Below are positions 13,301 to 28,300 of a stretch of 64,000 nt of DNA, piece after piece. Under the pieces are notes generated by a model. The model was given only the letters and a program-made list of their open reading frames with translations, did not search any database and was not told the origin of the DNA. This DNA is from Glandiceps talaboti (taxonomy: Eukaryota; Hemichordata; Enteropneusta; Spengelidae): contig NC_135566.1 of NCBI RefSeq assembly GCF_964340395.1, positions 15,906,001 to 15,970,000 of the forward strand, given 5' to 3'. The translations under genes were made by a program, and so were the position numbers. Within the stretch, counting starts at the first letter, position 1, and every line of letters begins with the position of its first letter.

Positions 13301-16300
13301 CAGGAAGGTTTGTTCTTGCTACACTGATGGTGTTGATGTTGCAATGGGCAGGATAGTTCATTTTTGCCAAATTGATAGCATTGATGTTGTAGTGGGCAGC
13401 ATAGTTCACTTTTGCTAACCTCAGATGCTGTTGATGTTAATGGGCAGCATATTTCCATTGCTCCAATGATGCCAATAATATCGTTATAACCAACTTCATA
13501 CATTCTTACCACTAAAGATGCTGACAATGTTGAAAATGACAAAAATCTGTTGCCACTATGAAGGATAGGCAGTACATACTCTATTGACATCTGATTAGTA
13601 TAGTGTTGTTACACCTTTCTTCTGGTTGCTGTGGTGGTCAACACACCTATACAATGATACATCTATATGATCAAATGTGATAAGTGACACCTAGACTTAA
13701 TCTTTTAGATACAGAAATTCATGCCATGCTATCAGCCGGAAGCCTGATAGGGCTTAACAACACGACGTACCTTACAGTCTAACCTACCGTACACTCTGAC
13801 AGTGACACACATAGACTCTGGCCACACACCATTGCATTTATCAAGTCTACATTGGCATACAAGGACAAGAACCATATGGTCCAAACGGTTTCTTTTACTC
13901 TGGTTATTTGATCTTTTACTGAATTTTTTCTATGCTGATTGACCCTAGGACACTCAATCTCACAACACTCGACCAAGCCCTAAAATGTGATTCAAATTTG
14001 TCTTTGTTTTTGTATCATCTCACCATTAATCGGCTAATAACATTCACCACCATAAATCCACGTATGTTAACAACAAAAGGTACATGTACAGAAATTGGTG
14101 AAATGTAACTCTTAACAAGTCAGTAATACATACATGAACATACATCTCACGGCAAGTATTAAACAACACCTGATGTCATTTCTCAAATACCGTATAAATT
14201 TATCACTCAATTACAGGTTAGATGCAGTTGTCAAATTCAGCTTAGATTTCGTTCTCAAAGTAAAGCACCTACATCTAAGAGTAGTGAAGAATTAAGATGC
14301 GAGAATAAAAGATGCCACCATTAAAATAATTTCTGAGTATCACCTCTTAAAAACTTTTTAGACAGGCTTTGACCTGGCAGAAATGACCTCTGACCTTGCT
14401 CCACTCCACGTAGCAGCTGTTGACAATTGAAAGATGTGACAATAGCTTGCAGCGTGAAGTGTAGCAATGCAAGGCATTGTGGGTATCACACTGGTATACA
14501 AAGAAATCAAATGATCAAGAGTGATATAAAGTCAATATATTTGTACATCATATCTACAAGACTAAGCTTTGTATTAACTACCGGTACTCCGAGAATGTTT
14601 TTGGAAGATTATTAAAACTTTCAGACATAATTACAGACAAGATAACATGATATAAAATTTTACGAAGAAGTCAATGGTTTGAGTTTGATTTCATGTAGGA
14701 AAACTGCAGTCAGAATATCACAGATGGTGATAATACAAAATCTTATTCTGGTATCTGCATTAATTTCTTCTACAGACCAACAAAAAATCTTCACCTAAAA
14801 CTTATCCCAATACCATCCAATAATTTTGTGATTCCAAAAAAAAAATTATATTGGAATTATCAAGACATGGACATTGAACATTGATGACGTAATAGGATAT
14901 TAAAATGAGACATACATGTATGTGGGCATCTGCATAGAACCATTGTCTGCATGTACTAATTTTTTGCTTCCGTTTTCTCAAATGCCAGACACAGCTTTTA
15001 GTCACTTAATACTTAGAACAAGACACCTTGTAAATTCTATTTTGCTGGTGGTGTCTACAAAATTTACTATTATAGTTCCTGACATTATATATATCACACA
15101 TTATACATATCATTTCTTAAGTTCTGTTTGATTTCAGATTAATGTCACTTTGTTACATTTTTTAAAAATGTTATTTAAAAATGTTATTAAATAATTGATC
15201 TAGCACTTTCTCTTTTTAAAAAAATGAAATACATCGCAGCATTTTCATGGATATCGTTTCATATTCAGTTGAATCTTATCCTTGAAACGTACACTGATGT
15301 TGAATTACTACTCATCACGTGGGCAGGATGTGAAACATACACAGCTACGCTACATGTTGCAATGGTCAGGTAAGAAATTGACAACTAGATCACGATCAAG
15401 CCGATAGTTCTCTCTCTGTTAATATTTTAAGTGTAACTACCGATACTAAATTGATAATAATAATAATAGTGTTAATAATGTTTGTTTTATATAACGCTTT
15501 CCCACTCTGTGCTCAAATCACTTTACAATTATTACCCCTGGCATGGATCTACAGCGGCACAACAGCCCTTTTACTTCCATAAAATCTATTGCAGCCTATA
15601 TATGCATACGTTTAAAGCATTCACATCACAATATCTATCCTAAAAGGTCGCCAATTATAATAGCTGGGTTGACTGATGCACAATGGTGGTTCAAATCTTG
15701 CCCAAGGACTTTAGCCATTCAGAAACAAATGGCAGCAATGGGGCTCAAATGTGCAACCTGCAGATTCCAAGCTGACCACTCTAATCACTCTAACCATCAC
15801 GACCCCATATTATATAGAACATCATGACCCACACAGCTCCTTGTGAAATGCTACAAAAGTTGCACTTTTACAATTGCCTATAACTGTACACTTTATTCAT
15901 TGAAACCTTAGACATAGCTAATTAAACCATAGACCCTACACCAACTTGGTGTAGGGTCTATGATTAAACTACATACGGTGACATATGAGATTTGACCTCT
16001 CAGCATGCAGTATGTCTCGATAAATTCATACCTAGGAGATATCTAATTTACCAATAGGCAAAAATATATATCATTAAAAGGCTACATTAGACTTCACCTA
16101 AGGCCTACGAAAACAACTTCCCAAATCATGTTCAACGGAGATACAGCTGTCTGTAGAACAGATACCTAGACTGTCTTCCTGCAAGAAAAAATGCTCTTCA
16201 AGTCGGAAAAATCCCTTCACCTTCTTAATCTCTTAAACTAAATTTTAAAGACTTACCTTCAATATCAGAAAGTTCTTTGAAGTGGGGGTAAAGATGGAGG

Positions 16301-19300
16301 GTTGCATTGCCCTGTGAAGTGAACAGATAAGTATAAACTACAAGAAACAAAAACATTTATATTTAATTTCTGACCTTTTTATTCTACCATTTTTTAAAAT
16401 GTTGTTTTCAAACTTGCGAGATTAACTAAAATGCATTTCAGGTCTGATGTTCAGAATTAGGTTTATAATTTAAGTATCAATGTCTTCAGTGATTTCTGAG
16501 GGTGTACTGTAACAATCAAAAATTCATATCCCCTCAAAGTCGTCTTCTCTCTTTTTGCTTCTTTTGGAAAATCACTAAATCTCCTTTCAACCTCTTTACT
16601 CTGTTGAAACCTTATATTTTATAAAACCATCATTTATGACAGAGTATTGAATTTACATATAATCACACTTCAACTAAGTGTCGTTATAAACTTTACATAT
16701 AATGACACATGGCCTTGAATTGAGAAAATGTCTAATGGTACATTCAAAATACATGCCCTAATACAAGCAAAACACTGCTTTATTTGGCACATAACAATTT
16801 AGAACAAAGAATAATTTTGTTACAGATGTATATCTTGTATGGTTGGGAAACAGAACAACCCCGGGATGTACAATTTTCTAGAAACAGAGCCCGGAGATAT
16901 AATGAAGTAAAAAAAATAAGAGACACATGGCTAATAGAGACAGAACAAAGGATCTATATATCTAATATCTAACATAATTGGACATAGGATAGACAACTAA
17001 TAATATGCATAGAAACAATAGCACACAGAATTAACAACAGACACAAGCTAGCAGATAAAACAAATGAAAATACAACTAACAGACACATGGTCAATAGATA
17101 GAATGAAGGATAAACTAACAGACATATGGCAAAGAGTCAGAAAAAGGATAGACAACAGACACAGGCCAAGAAATAGAACAAAGCATGGACAACAGACACA
17201 AGCCAGGATATAGAACAAAGGGTAGTCAACAGACAAAGGCCAGTCAACAGACAAAGGCCAGGATATAGAACAAAGGATGGACAACAGACACAGGCCAGGA
17301 TATAGAACAAAGGATAGACAACAGACACAGGCCAGGATATAGAACAAAGGATAGACAATAGATACAGGCCAGGAAATAGAACAAAGGGTGGTCAACAGAC
17401 ACAGGCCAAGAAATAGAACAAAGGATGGACAACAGACACAGGCCAGGATATAGAACAAAGGATGGACAATAGATACAGGCCAGGATATAGAACAAAGGGT
17501 GGTCAACAGACACAGGCCAGGATATAGAACAAAGGATACAGGCCAAGAAATAGAACAAAGGGTAGTCAACAGACACAGGCCAAGATATAGAACAAAGGAT
17601 ACAGGCCAACAAATAGAACAAAGGATAGACAACAGACACAGCCCAAGATATAGAACAAAGGATACAGGCCAAAAAATATAGAACAAAGGGTGATCAACAG
17701 ACACAGGCCAGGATATAGAACAAAGGATAGACAATAGATACAGGCCAAGATATAGAACAAAGGGTGGTCAACAGATACAGACCGGGATATAGAACAAAGG
17801 ATAGACAACAGACACAGGCCGGGATATAGAACAAAGGATAGACAACATACACATAGCCACAAGACATAACACATGTTCACACAACTTAATGCAATCAGAC
17901 ACTGCAATAAACCAAGTCATAAATCAATAGCCAGACTTGATGCAGACGGGTACTTGATGGGATCATTTGTATTAATGTGCTACTTACAGGTCATTATGTA
18001 TGACATCATTATGATCACAGAAACCCAGAAGAACACAGACACAAAACAATCAGATAAAGAAAATCACATTACACTGAATATAACAATAAGGCAACTTTAT
18101 TTCAATTCAAGACTAGATTTATTCACAGATAGGAGACTGACTATCTGATAGACATGGAAATAAACAAAATCTCTCTAAAAGTAATGGTTCTAGGCAGGAA
18201 ATAACTCCCTCTAGTCTAAATCTTACCGTGAGTGATTCTCGTTTCCTCCCACTTGTAACAAAGGTAAAACCTTGTGTTTCGATGGCCACACCAGTTCTCT
18301 GGACATGTTCTTCTATGTACCTGACAATACAAAATAAGAGAATTTTTATTAAAACAATTTTCACAAACATCAGTTTGGAGTAAATGAAACAACAAAATAT
18401 ATATATGTGTATAATATACATTTTAAACAGTATGATTTTGTTATTCATAAAATTTGACGTTGTTTTCGGGAAAACTTACCACTTCTACCCACAAAAAAAT
18501 TGTCTCAGCAATTTTATACAAACAAGGAAATTGGTCTGGGAACTAAGTCTCACAAGAAATGCAAGTTTTCACCACCAGTAAATGAATACAACACAAATTT
18601 ACTGCAGATTATATAAACATAGGCATAAATTGTACCCTTTTTGATATGATGTCATAATCCTGTTTCATTGGTATAACTGTTAATTAATATTCAGTTCATT
18701 TTCCGTAAACGTTTACATTTTCTAATTAACATGTACACTTTCTATTAGTGAATTAATGTTATATTTGATTTACATATCAATAGCTAATATACCCATTCAT
18801 CAATTTAGCCTTTTGTCAAAATATACACCAACAGATTTGTATTATTACAGTAATAAAAGACAGTTAGTGACGAGTTATCATTACTACGATCATCTCCACT
18901 CCCTACGTCTAGTCAAATCTGTGCTACCCCTGACAGTGTTCATATAAATATAATGTTATAACATCCCTACAGGACTTAATAGTCAAAACTGCTGTACTAA
19001 TTGAATATTAATGAGCAACTCTCTGAAGGAAGTAAACCAATTACAACTACCTGTCAATTTGTGATGGATTACTACTGACATTTGCCATTTACCCTTTGCC
19101 CAGCATGGGGTTAAGCCAGATTAACGGTAAAACGTTTGACTTTGACTAGACCTAGTGAGTGGAGATCATCGTGGAAATCGTAACTCGTATCCTGTAGGAA
19201 CTAGACTAAGTGACTGACTACTTCCAGTTTGCAGCATCAAGCCATTAAAAATTTCCCTGTGTACCACTCAATATCACAGGATTTCAGAGAACAATTCGTT

Positions 19301-22300
19301 TACCTTTATATACTGGTATCAGCTGTGCTTGTTATCAGATATCGAAATAATTGAATCATTTTTATCATAGACTATCGTCACAGCTGATGTACAGCTTAGT
19401 ATATCTGACACAGTTATCACTGTATAAACAGTATTCTTGTTAATCTAAACCCACTGGAAATCACTATTCATGAATGATAGTCTAGCAGAGGAAGCAATTG
19501 GGACTTGGTTCCTGTCTATCTGTGAAAAATTGTACAAAAACCCAGAACCTATCAATGCACACTGTCTCATATCATTGAATTAGCAGGTCCAGCCAGTCAA
19601 AACATTGGCAATCATTTCCCTGATTACTTTCTTGCTTTGACTACAATACATATAGTCCCTACTTGGATGACTAAAAGTCCTTAAACTTCCATAATTTCTA
19701 AAGGCCATCTTTATGTGTATGCTCAACGTACATTCAATATGGCAGCATACGCCCACATAATAATATGTAAGGAGAAACATATGAAAGTGCTGATTGATTC
19801 ATGACATTTGGTCATCTGCGTAGGGACTTTTGTAGTCAAGGAAACGTCAAATAAGTAGAGAGTTGACCACTTGATAATATTTGACAGCTGGGCATGTTGA
19901 TTTTTTGTCATTTCCATCCCTGCACTGTGTGAGTGTGAGGTTCTACAATGCTAGTTTTGTGCACAGTTCTTCACAGGATGTACAGTGTAAGGGGGGGGGG
20001 GGGGGGGGGGGGGGAGACGAGAATAGAGCTCAGACTTACTCCACCTGCAAGTAGACATACCAAGTTTGATTTGCAAACTATAGTTGTGGTTTTTACAATC
20101 ATTCAGTCTGATTTTAAACAACTTTTTCAAAATTGAAATATTTCCCCCAAAAAAATTCTGACAGAAAGAATGATAAAGAAAGTAAGCAGATGTTTCATAA
20201 CATCTGTCTCGTTCCAAAACTCACGGCGCTTCTTAATTTATATAATTATGCACCACTGGTAACTGCCTAAATCCCTCCAAGAATATGTCCCTTAGTACAT
20301 TAATTTCCCACATGTCAGAATTAAAGCACACAGGAGGCATTGCTACTAAATTTACTAAGTTATGATCGAATGCTGATTTTTTCTTACATTTGACTTACTT
20401 GTGCTAACAGGTGGAGGCATTAATAGTGATATTACCACCTATTAAATATTCATCATATGCAAATAATAAAATGTAATTTGCATACCTGCCCTATCTGTCT
20501 TGTCTTGTGTTAACCCCCTACCGCCTGGCTATTGTAAATGAAGTCCAATGCATATAAAATTTTGAACTGTCTAGTTATCAGGTTAATAACTAATCACAAC
20601 GTTTTGTTACTTACTCAACATAAGTTTGCATCTATCAGTAATTTAACTACAAAACTGTTACATGTAATTTCTTGATAAATTTGCATACATTGGTATACCA
20701 GTAGACAAACAGTGTATATATGCTAATTATCTCTACAGGCAGATAACCACCAACATTACATAACCTACATACATATAGCAGGGAGTATTGTCTTCCTGCC
20801 CACTACCCATTTACCATGAGTACTTGTACTGTGGGGTGGGGGCCAGTTTGAAGTTTAAAAAAGAAGTGTCCATCTGATTTAAAGTACATCAAATTTTGTA
20901 TTTGAACTATATTAATAGTCATTAACAATTTAGTGGCAGGTACCACATTTTCAAGTTGTTTTCCACTGACAGAGATTAAAACCTTCAATAAGGCTTTCTT
21001 TCATAATGTGTATGCTAATCTGGGTACTAGATAAAAAATTGTGTGGCTTGGACTCCTGTTCTGATCATATACTGTGTTTTAAATTGATACTTAAATGCCA
21101 CTGTAATGTTGAGCCTCCATCATCATTAGATGTACAATTATCATCATTATCACGGAGACTGGGCTTTTAAGTGTTGCCTCAAGCATGATGGCTATATCAA
21201 ATGACACACATACAGATTGCAACATTTCAAATCATCACCATTCAGTGGTCAGCAGTTTCTATACAATACCATATACCAGCTGATATCTGGAATATTGCTA
21301 GGTGTACATTGATAACTGAAATATCGATAAGTGTACTTACCAGTCGATACCTGATATACTGATTCGTGTACTTATCAGTTGATAACCAGAATATAGATAA
21401 GTGTGTTCATTAGTTAACTGGAATATTGATAAGTGTACTTACCAATTGATAACTGGAATATTGATAAGCGTACTTACCAATTGATAACTGGAATATTGAT
21501 CGGTGTACTTACTAATTGATAACTGGAATATTGATGTGTACTTACCAACTGATAACTGGAATATTAATAAGTGTACTTACCAATTGATAAATGAACTCTT
21601 GCCAGCAGAATGGTTACCTATCAATAACACAGAAATCTTTTTCCTTGGTGCAAGAAGATTGAGGCCTAGTTTTCTTGCAATCTGTATGAGACCTGAAACG
21701 GAACAGAAAACGTCTTTAATATACAGAAGATTTGGTTATAGAGAAAATATTTGGCTTAGAACAAATTCCTGTTTGTTTTGGACCACTCTTGACACACACA
21801 AGTCTGAGTCTTATCTGAATTAAAATCTGTGGCATTTCACTGAACCTCAGCCAACAATAGAAAACGAAAACCCACATAGATACTTATAAGCTTAATACGC
21901 TGCAATTACAGTCCTAAGGTGGTTTATGAAATTCCCTTTTTGTAAACAATTCTTGTGCACACTACGGAGTTCACTTTGAAGTCATCAATAGGGATAGTGG
22001 AAAGTAGTAGTATCGCTACATTATTCTACTTCAACAAGCTTCAAATCATTAATTTAGAAGTTAATTTTCCAGTCATATACCTTGATGATGACATTTTGGA
22101 TTTTTAATACATGAAACAATTTTATCATGGCTTCCTACTTGAAAAATCAGTGTGAACCAAAATATTCCAAGTCCTTTTTTTGTAACTCTGAGTCAGTAAA
22201 TTGAAAAAGCATAACAAATGTGCAAAATGTTTATTAGTGTACGTACAATAACCAACTTTTTACACCATTTTTTAGCTTTTTGCAATTTATTGAGTTACAA

Positions 22301-25300
22301 ACACGGACTTAGTAAATGTTGTTTCACATTAATTTTTCAAGTAGGAAGCCATGATAAAATTGTTTCATAAATAAAAAAATCCAAAATAAATACCTAATCC
22401 TTATCCATACGGTCACTTTAAATTACAGTATAACAATTTACATGCAGTTCTTCCATAGAATTCAGTTAAATGTGAACTGTGATGGTAAATGCATCATACT
22501 ACAGGTAATTGATGCAAAGAATAGTATTATCTAAATGTCAACCAGAATAAAGTTAAAGAGTTGATGATACTCAGACTGATAATTTATGACTGTCTGTCTA
22601 GTCAGGTAAAAGAGTCTCCAGTATGAATCATCCTACTGTCTGTTCTCATATATCATCTTTCTTCTCCCCCCCCCCCCCCCCACACACACACCCATCAACC
22701 ATCTTTCCGACAATTGATCTCATGTTCCCTCCCATTCTCAGTGATCTTTACAAGTCGTTCTCCCCTTCCATTTCCTCCTCACTTTATGAAATAGTTGTTG
22801 TCTCTCCCTTCTCTTTTGTCCCTAACCCCAACCATCTTACATCAAATAGTTGCCATTTACCTCAACACGCTCCCCTATTCTGACCTGATATATCTTTAAA
22901 ATATAATTCTTCTCCCCATCCTTCCCACACTTAATGTGTAATCATTACCAAATACCGATAGTTGTCCCTATTTCCCCCTTCCTTCTCCATAACTGTGTCT
23001 GTCTTTTTAAGATAACCTTCATCCATTGAAACTATACTGTCTTCCTAATGTCCCCCCTTCCACAATTTGGCTATCGTCAACAGCAGGTTGCCTCAACCTA
23101 AAGCTCCAGCCCTCCCCGTATTTTATCCAGCCTATATTCCTGCCCCTTTGCAGTTCCCGTCTTCCCGCTTCCCCCATTGCCCTCCCCATCATCAATCCAA
23201 GATACACTCCTATAACAAGCAAATAAGTAGAAATATCCGCAAATTAGAAATTTCACTAAATTGCAAGTTGCAATCATTCTATACCTAAAAATGTGAAAAG
23301 AAACATGCATATTAAAAGGAATGTACTTAGTAGATAGCATTATCTGTGAGCTTGTTATCCATAATGTATCTGGTTACCACGTGGACGGATAAACTCTTAT
23401 CTGAAGATCACAAAGCTCTTCAGAGAAGTAATTACACCTATGGTCTAAAATGTTCCTTTTTTTACATTTAACAATTCAAATATTTAAAGCTACAATGCAG
23501 GCTAAAAAAAATACAAATAATTTAACACAAACACAGGTTTGCAAATAATATTAAAGCAACAACAAAGACACTGATAACCAGACGCATCTCTCAGACAATG
23601 GCAACGCCCATATCCCATGATGCATTACGCTTCAGTTCTGGTAGACAAAATTCAAGCAGATTTTGAAGAAATGACCTGTCTTTTTTCTTCTAAGTTTACA
23701 TCAAATAACTAACAAATAGACTGACTATCTCTAGAGGTGTCTGTAGAATAAAAGGAGCCATTTTTTAGTTGATTTTAGAGCCATGACTGTATCAGACACT
23801 GTGACCTTCTGTTCTTGCTACCCCAGACAGGATTACTTCACCAAGCAAGGTCACATGTCTGTTGCCAGTTTATCACCAAAAAAAAGATAGCTAAAGATGT
23901 CCACTGTAATTCCTAAATATTTTGGCATAAAATACTTTAAACGAAATAAAAGCAGACAACTTCAAAATACTCTAGATTTCAAGAAATGCTTGTTAAAACT
24001 GAGCACTTCTGTGCTGGTCACAACCCAAGGACAGTACTTATCAGGAAGCAGACTCCATTCCTTACATTTTTGATACACTACAGGTCAATATTTGAACATT
24101 ATACACTTTCTCTTCTGTACATACACTACACATGATAAATAATACTTAATAATACACCATCAAAAAGAGACAAAACAGCTAAGTCAGAAATCAATATCTG
24201 TCCCTCCACTAGACAGCTTTAAGCCTATTAGCACACCCTGTGTAAACCTAAAGGTATAAAAAGTTCCTATTTTTTTTGGCCAGGACCACTGTAATTAATC
24301 CCCATTTTGTTTCCTATCTTCAAATTGTTCAAAAAAAAGTTTCATTTAGATTATCTAGTTCATGCTAAGGTAGATTTAAAGGAGCTCTAAAAATCAATTG
24401 GAAATGTCGTTTAACATATAACTGTTCAGCAGTGGATTTGCAGATCCAAAGCAAACAATGATAGCTAACACAATGGTATATGCATGTATGAACAGTACAA
24501 AGCAGAATTGTAAAAGGAAAATGAGAAGTCAAAAAAAAAATTACTTGTACATTTAAGAGAGCAGCATCTTACCCCATGTCCAGAAGAGATCTGTATCCAC
24601 AGTGTGTATGCATTACACACCTTGCCTTCGTTTCATATCTACTGTCTGAGGCAGAATGCATTGCTCTCACGACATATTTTTTTGTAATTGGCGTGGGTGA
24701 TTACGTAACCACTGATGAAAGGAGACAGACAGACACTTTGTCCTTGCTTTTAACTGCACACAAAGCTACAGAGTTTCAGAGCTGATCACACAGCACAAGA
24801 ACACTTTCAAAATTTGTCAACCTTTCCCAGCACAGTATTTTGTGAAAATGAAATTGAACTTGACCGTGTTGCATTCTACCTATCAACCACTAACAGACTG
24901 AGTTTGATAACAGAGTATAGGGTGAACGACCTGCAGGCCAAGGTACAAAGACGCCAAGCGGTTGGGATTGATTCATTTCACAGACAGGGGGTGAGGTGTT
25001 CCAATATTTGAATATGTTACGTATTGATTTTCATGAGTGTCTTTGTTTTATGACAACCTGAAGACGATAGTTTTGGATTGACAGATATATAAAAAACTGG
25101 GATCTGTCCTGTCAACCAATTGTGTTCGTCATATGGGAATAAAATTTAAAAGAGTCTGATATCAGCTAATTCAAAAATAATGAAATCACAAAATAAAAAG
25201 AATAATCACTTTTAATGATTGCACAGTTTCTAATACAATCAAGATGACAAGCAACAATTAAAATATACAATTAGACATTTAAATGATATTCTTTCATTTG

Positions 25301-28300
25301 TGCATCTCTGCAATAATTCAGAATTGATAACCATGCTATACCCCCTGTACAGTAATTGGACATTCCTGCGATATATCTGTAACACTGTACCAACAGGTGA
25401 GTATTAAACAAATTTATTTTAAGCCAAAAAAAAAAAAAAAGAATTGTTTCTGGTCAGTGTGCACATCACTTAAAATACCATCGTGTGGATCTTCTTCTTT
25501 TTTGTATTTGTCCAGCCCATGCAGTCTAGACTGCAGATCCTGGGGGAAAACACAAAAATAACCCTCCCTACATTTATTGCTGCTTCAGTGAAGACAACTG
25601 CAGAGCCAATCATGAACAAGCAAATTACATCTGCCCCACATACACAATTGCTTATTTGTTCGAAAGTACTAAATAAAAAGAACAGTAACTGCCACAAATA
25701 GTAGACTGAGTGACAGGCTTGTAAAAAAAATAAATAAAAAAAATAAAAAAATCACATTTTGACCCTGTGCAAGAACAATGTATCTAACAATGTCCATTAA
25801 TCATTAATTACCATGGTAACAAACTACTACACATAAATGTACACTACAAGTCAACAGAATAAATCAATAAATATGCAGGCACTCAAAATAATTTAGAAAT
25901 GAGTATATACTAGGTAAAAGACCCAGAAATGTACATCATAAATTATGCATTATGCATTTTCAGATTACATATCAAGATATTATTAATACTAACAGTTACA
26001 TATGTACTATCTTACATAATATGACTAACTGTACTAAAGATCAAAGATTGTCACAGATGTATGTATGGCGTTTAACATATAACATGTATGTATGTGTGTA
26101 TGTATGTATAGCAGTACGTACGTACGTACGTACGTACGTACGTACATACGTACGTATGTATGTATGTATGTATGTATGTATGTATGTATGTATGTACATA
26201 TGTGTGTATGTGTGTATGCCTTTATGTGTGTATGTGTGCACTAATATATGCATGCATGTGCGTGTATATGTATGTATGTAGGTATGTAGGTATGTAGGTA
26301 TGTGTGTATGTGTGTATGCATGTATGTATGTATGTATGTATGTATGTATGTATGTGTGTGTGTGTGTAGGTATGTACATACGTACGTATGTACATACATA
26401 CTGTTCATACATACATACATACATACACACACATACATACGTACGTACGTACATATGTATGTACGTACGTACACACACACACATACATACACATACATAC
26501 GTACGTACGTACGTACATGCGTACGCACGTGTATGTATGTATGTATGTATGTGTGTGTGTATATGTATGTACGTACGTACGTACGTATGTATGTATGTAT
26601 GTACGTACGTACGTATGTATGTATGTGTGTATGTATGTATGTATGTATGTATGTATGAACAGTATGTATGTATGTATATGTATGTATGTATGTATGTGTG
26701 TGTATGTATGTATGTATGTATGTATGTATGTATGTATGTATGTATGTATGTATGTATGTATGTATGTATGTATGTGTGTGTGTGTACGTACATACGCACA
26801 TACTATCTTGTCTGCTATCTACATTCTATATGCACTGCTAATTACATGCAACTTGGTCTATAATTTCCATTCAATTGCATTGTTTGCCCAGGAAATACAG
26901 CACAGTGAAAGGTGACAAGAGTAAATTGGTTGCCATGTATAATGTATAATGTCTATCAACTAGGTGTCAATATATGAAAATATCATCCAAGTCATCAGCC
27001 AATCACCAACAACTTTTTAAGGAAGTTATTTTTGTGGAGATTGATTCTCTGTTAATAATTTATTATCATTTATTTCAAAAGTTTTAATGATATGTGTCAA
27101 TGTAAGTAGCCAATCTACATGGCTGTGAGTCTACTACGCTTGTTATTAGAGGTTTGGGATGACATTTTTCCAGTAAGAACTTAACCAAAGAAATTGGGCA
27201 AACATTACGCTTTTAGTATCACTATGTTTAAAGCTGCATGTATCACTATCAGTCAATACCTATTGCAGATACATCATATTGTCATTCAAATGTATCTTCA
27301 CAAAATTTAGGGCCAGAAAAAAGTAGAAGGTTCATGATCTATAATACATTCTACTTTCAACAATGTGTCTGAGTAGGTGCATTGACTGGGTGTGTATCAG
27401 TACATTGATATAGATACGGTGACTTCTGTTATCTGGCTCTGATCCAGCTTTACAATTTGAATATCCAGGTTTTTAATAAAGGTCCATGGCCATGTCATGC
27501 AAGCAATTTGTTCTAACTGTCAATACTTTTCAAAATGGCACAGACAAAAATATCAATTTTGAGTAAGGTCGATCATTGTGCTATATAAATACCACTATCG
27601 ATTGCTTACAACAATTTAGTGAGAAAAGACATTTCAATAAACTATTTCATCTGGAAATTAAGAACTGCTACCCAGGATAAGTTCAGACACAAAGTGACAC
27701 ATGAAGTCTCACATTTTTGGGGGGTTTATCACCTGGATGAAAATTTGAATATAATTTCTTTCCAACCAGCAAGCAACCTACCAGCCAACCAACCAACCAA
27801 CCAACCAACCAAGCCATTATACCTTGATAGTCTTAAGTTATGACAAGTTAAAATCATTTTTCCCAGCCCTTCAATGCAATCATTGCAAACAAGTTGACAC
27901 TTGCAAAAAGCACCACACATATCAATTATACTGGTACATATACAAGTCTGGATACACTATAGTACATAACAGAGTACACTCTATGGTTCAAAGTCCATAC
28001 CATTATTCTATGTAAAACTTACATCCCCTTAGGCCAAAAACAAATAATTGTTTGGTTCCAGTTACCCGACCCCCACCTAGTTTTTTACTGCCGACCCTAA
28101 ACTTTTTTTACATATCGAGAAAAAAATAATAAAATCGCAATCGTGTGAAGTCTCACAAGAAATAGTGGATGCGGAAACTTACATCAACTTAAAAATACAC
28201 TCTAAAACTGTTCTTCCAATCTGTAATGGCTGTACGTCTGATAGGAAGAAATAAACAACACAGAGACCATTTGGAAAACAATGGAAAACCTGAACTAGAC

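Larger units (their letters stand above)
9568..16256 (-). other. Intron 4 of gene A
   Basis: 6,689 bp. It contains the 35-bp array near 10 kb, an AGGC run, three degenerate minisatellites between 11.8 and 13.6 kb and a minus-strand SINE at 15.45-15.81 kb. The interval 13.6-15.4 kb shows only AT-rich unique-looking DNA with no supported gene. Confidence 0.8.

Noticed and set aside
14471-14492. ZNF143-like site (GGCATTGTGGGTATC); similar ones near 23,618 and 61,838
   Set aside because: Each lies in intronic or intergenic DNA without a nearby start or companion motif, so chance is likely.
15543-15827. 95-codon plus-strand open frame
   Set aside because: It is antisense to a SINE whose other copies occur at 35.7 and 41.9 kb.
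17048-17907. 228- and 142-codon minus-strand frames rich in CSISWPVS and LFYILACV
   Set aside because: They follow a 37-bp minisatellite inside intron 3 of gene A; 37 is not a multiple of three and the same motif appears in all frames.
19991-20014. Poly-G runs (also 32463, 48130, 58531) as regulatory G-quadruplexes
   Set aside because: They are simple homopolymers typical of this genome and lie far from promoters; no evidence of function.
26041-26915. Long open frames (up to 252 codons) on both strands
   Set aside because: They translate a GTAT/GTAC microsatellite into HTYI or CMYV repeats and are open in several frames at once.
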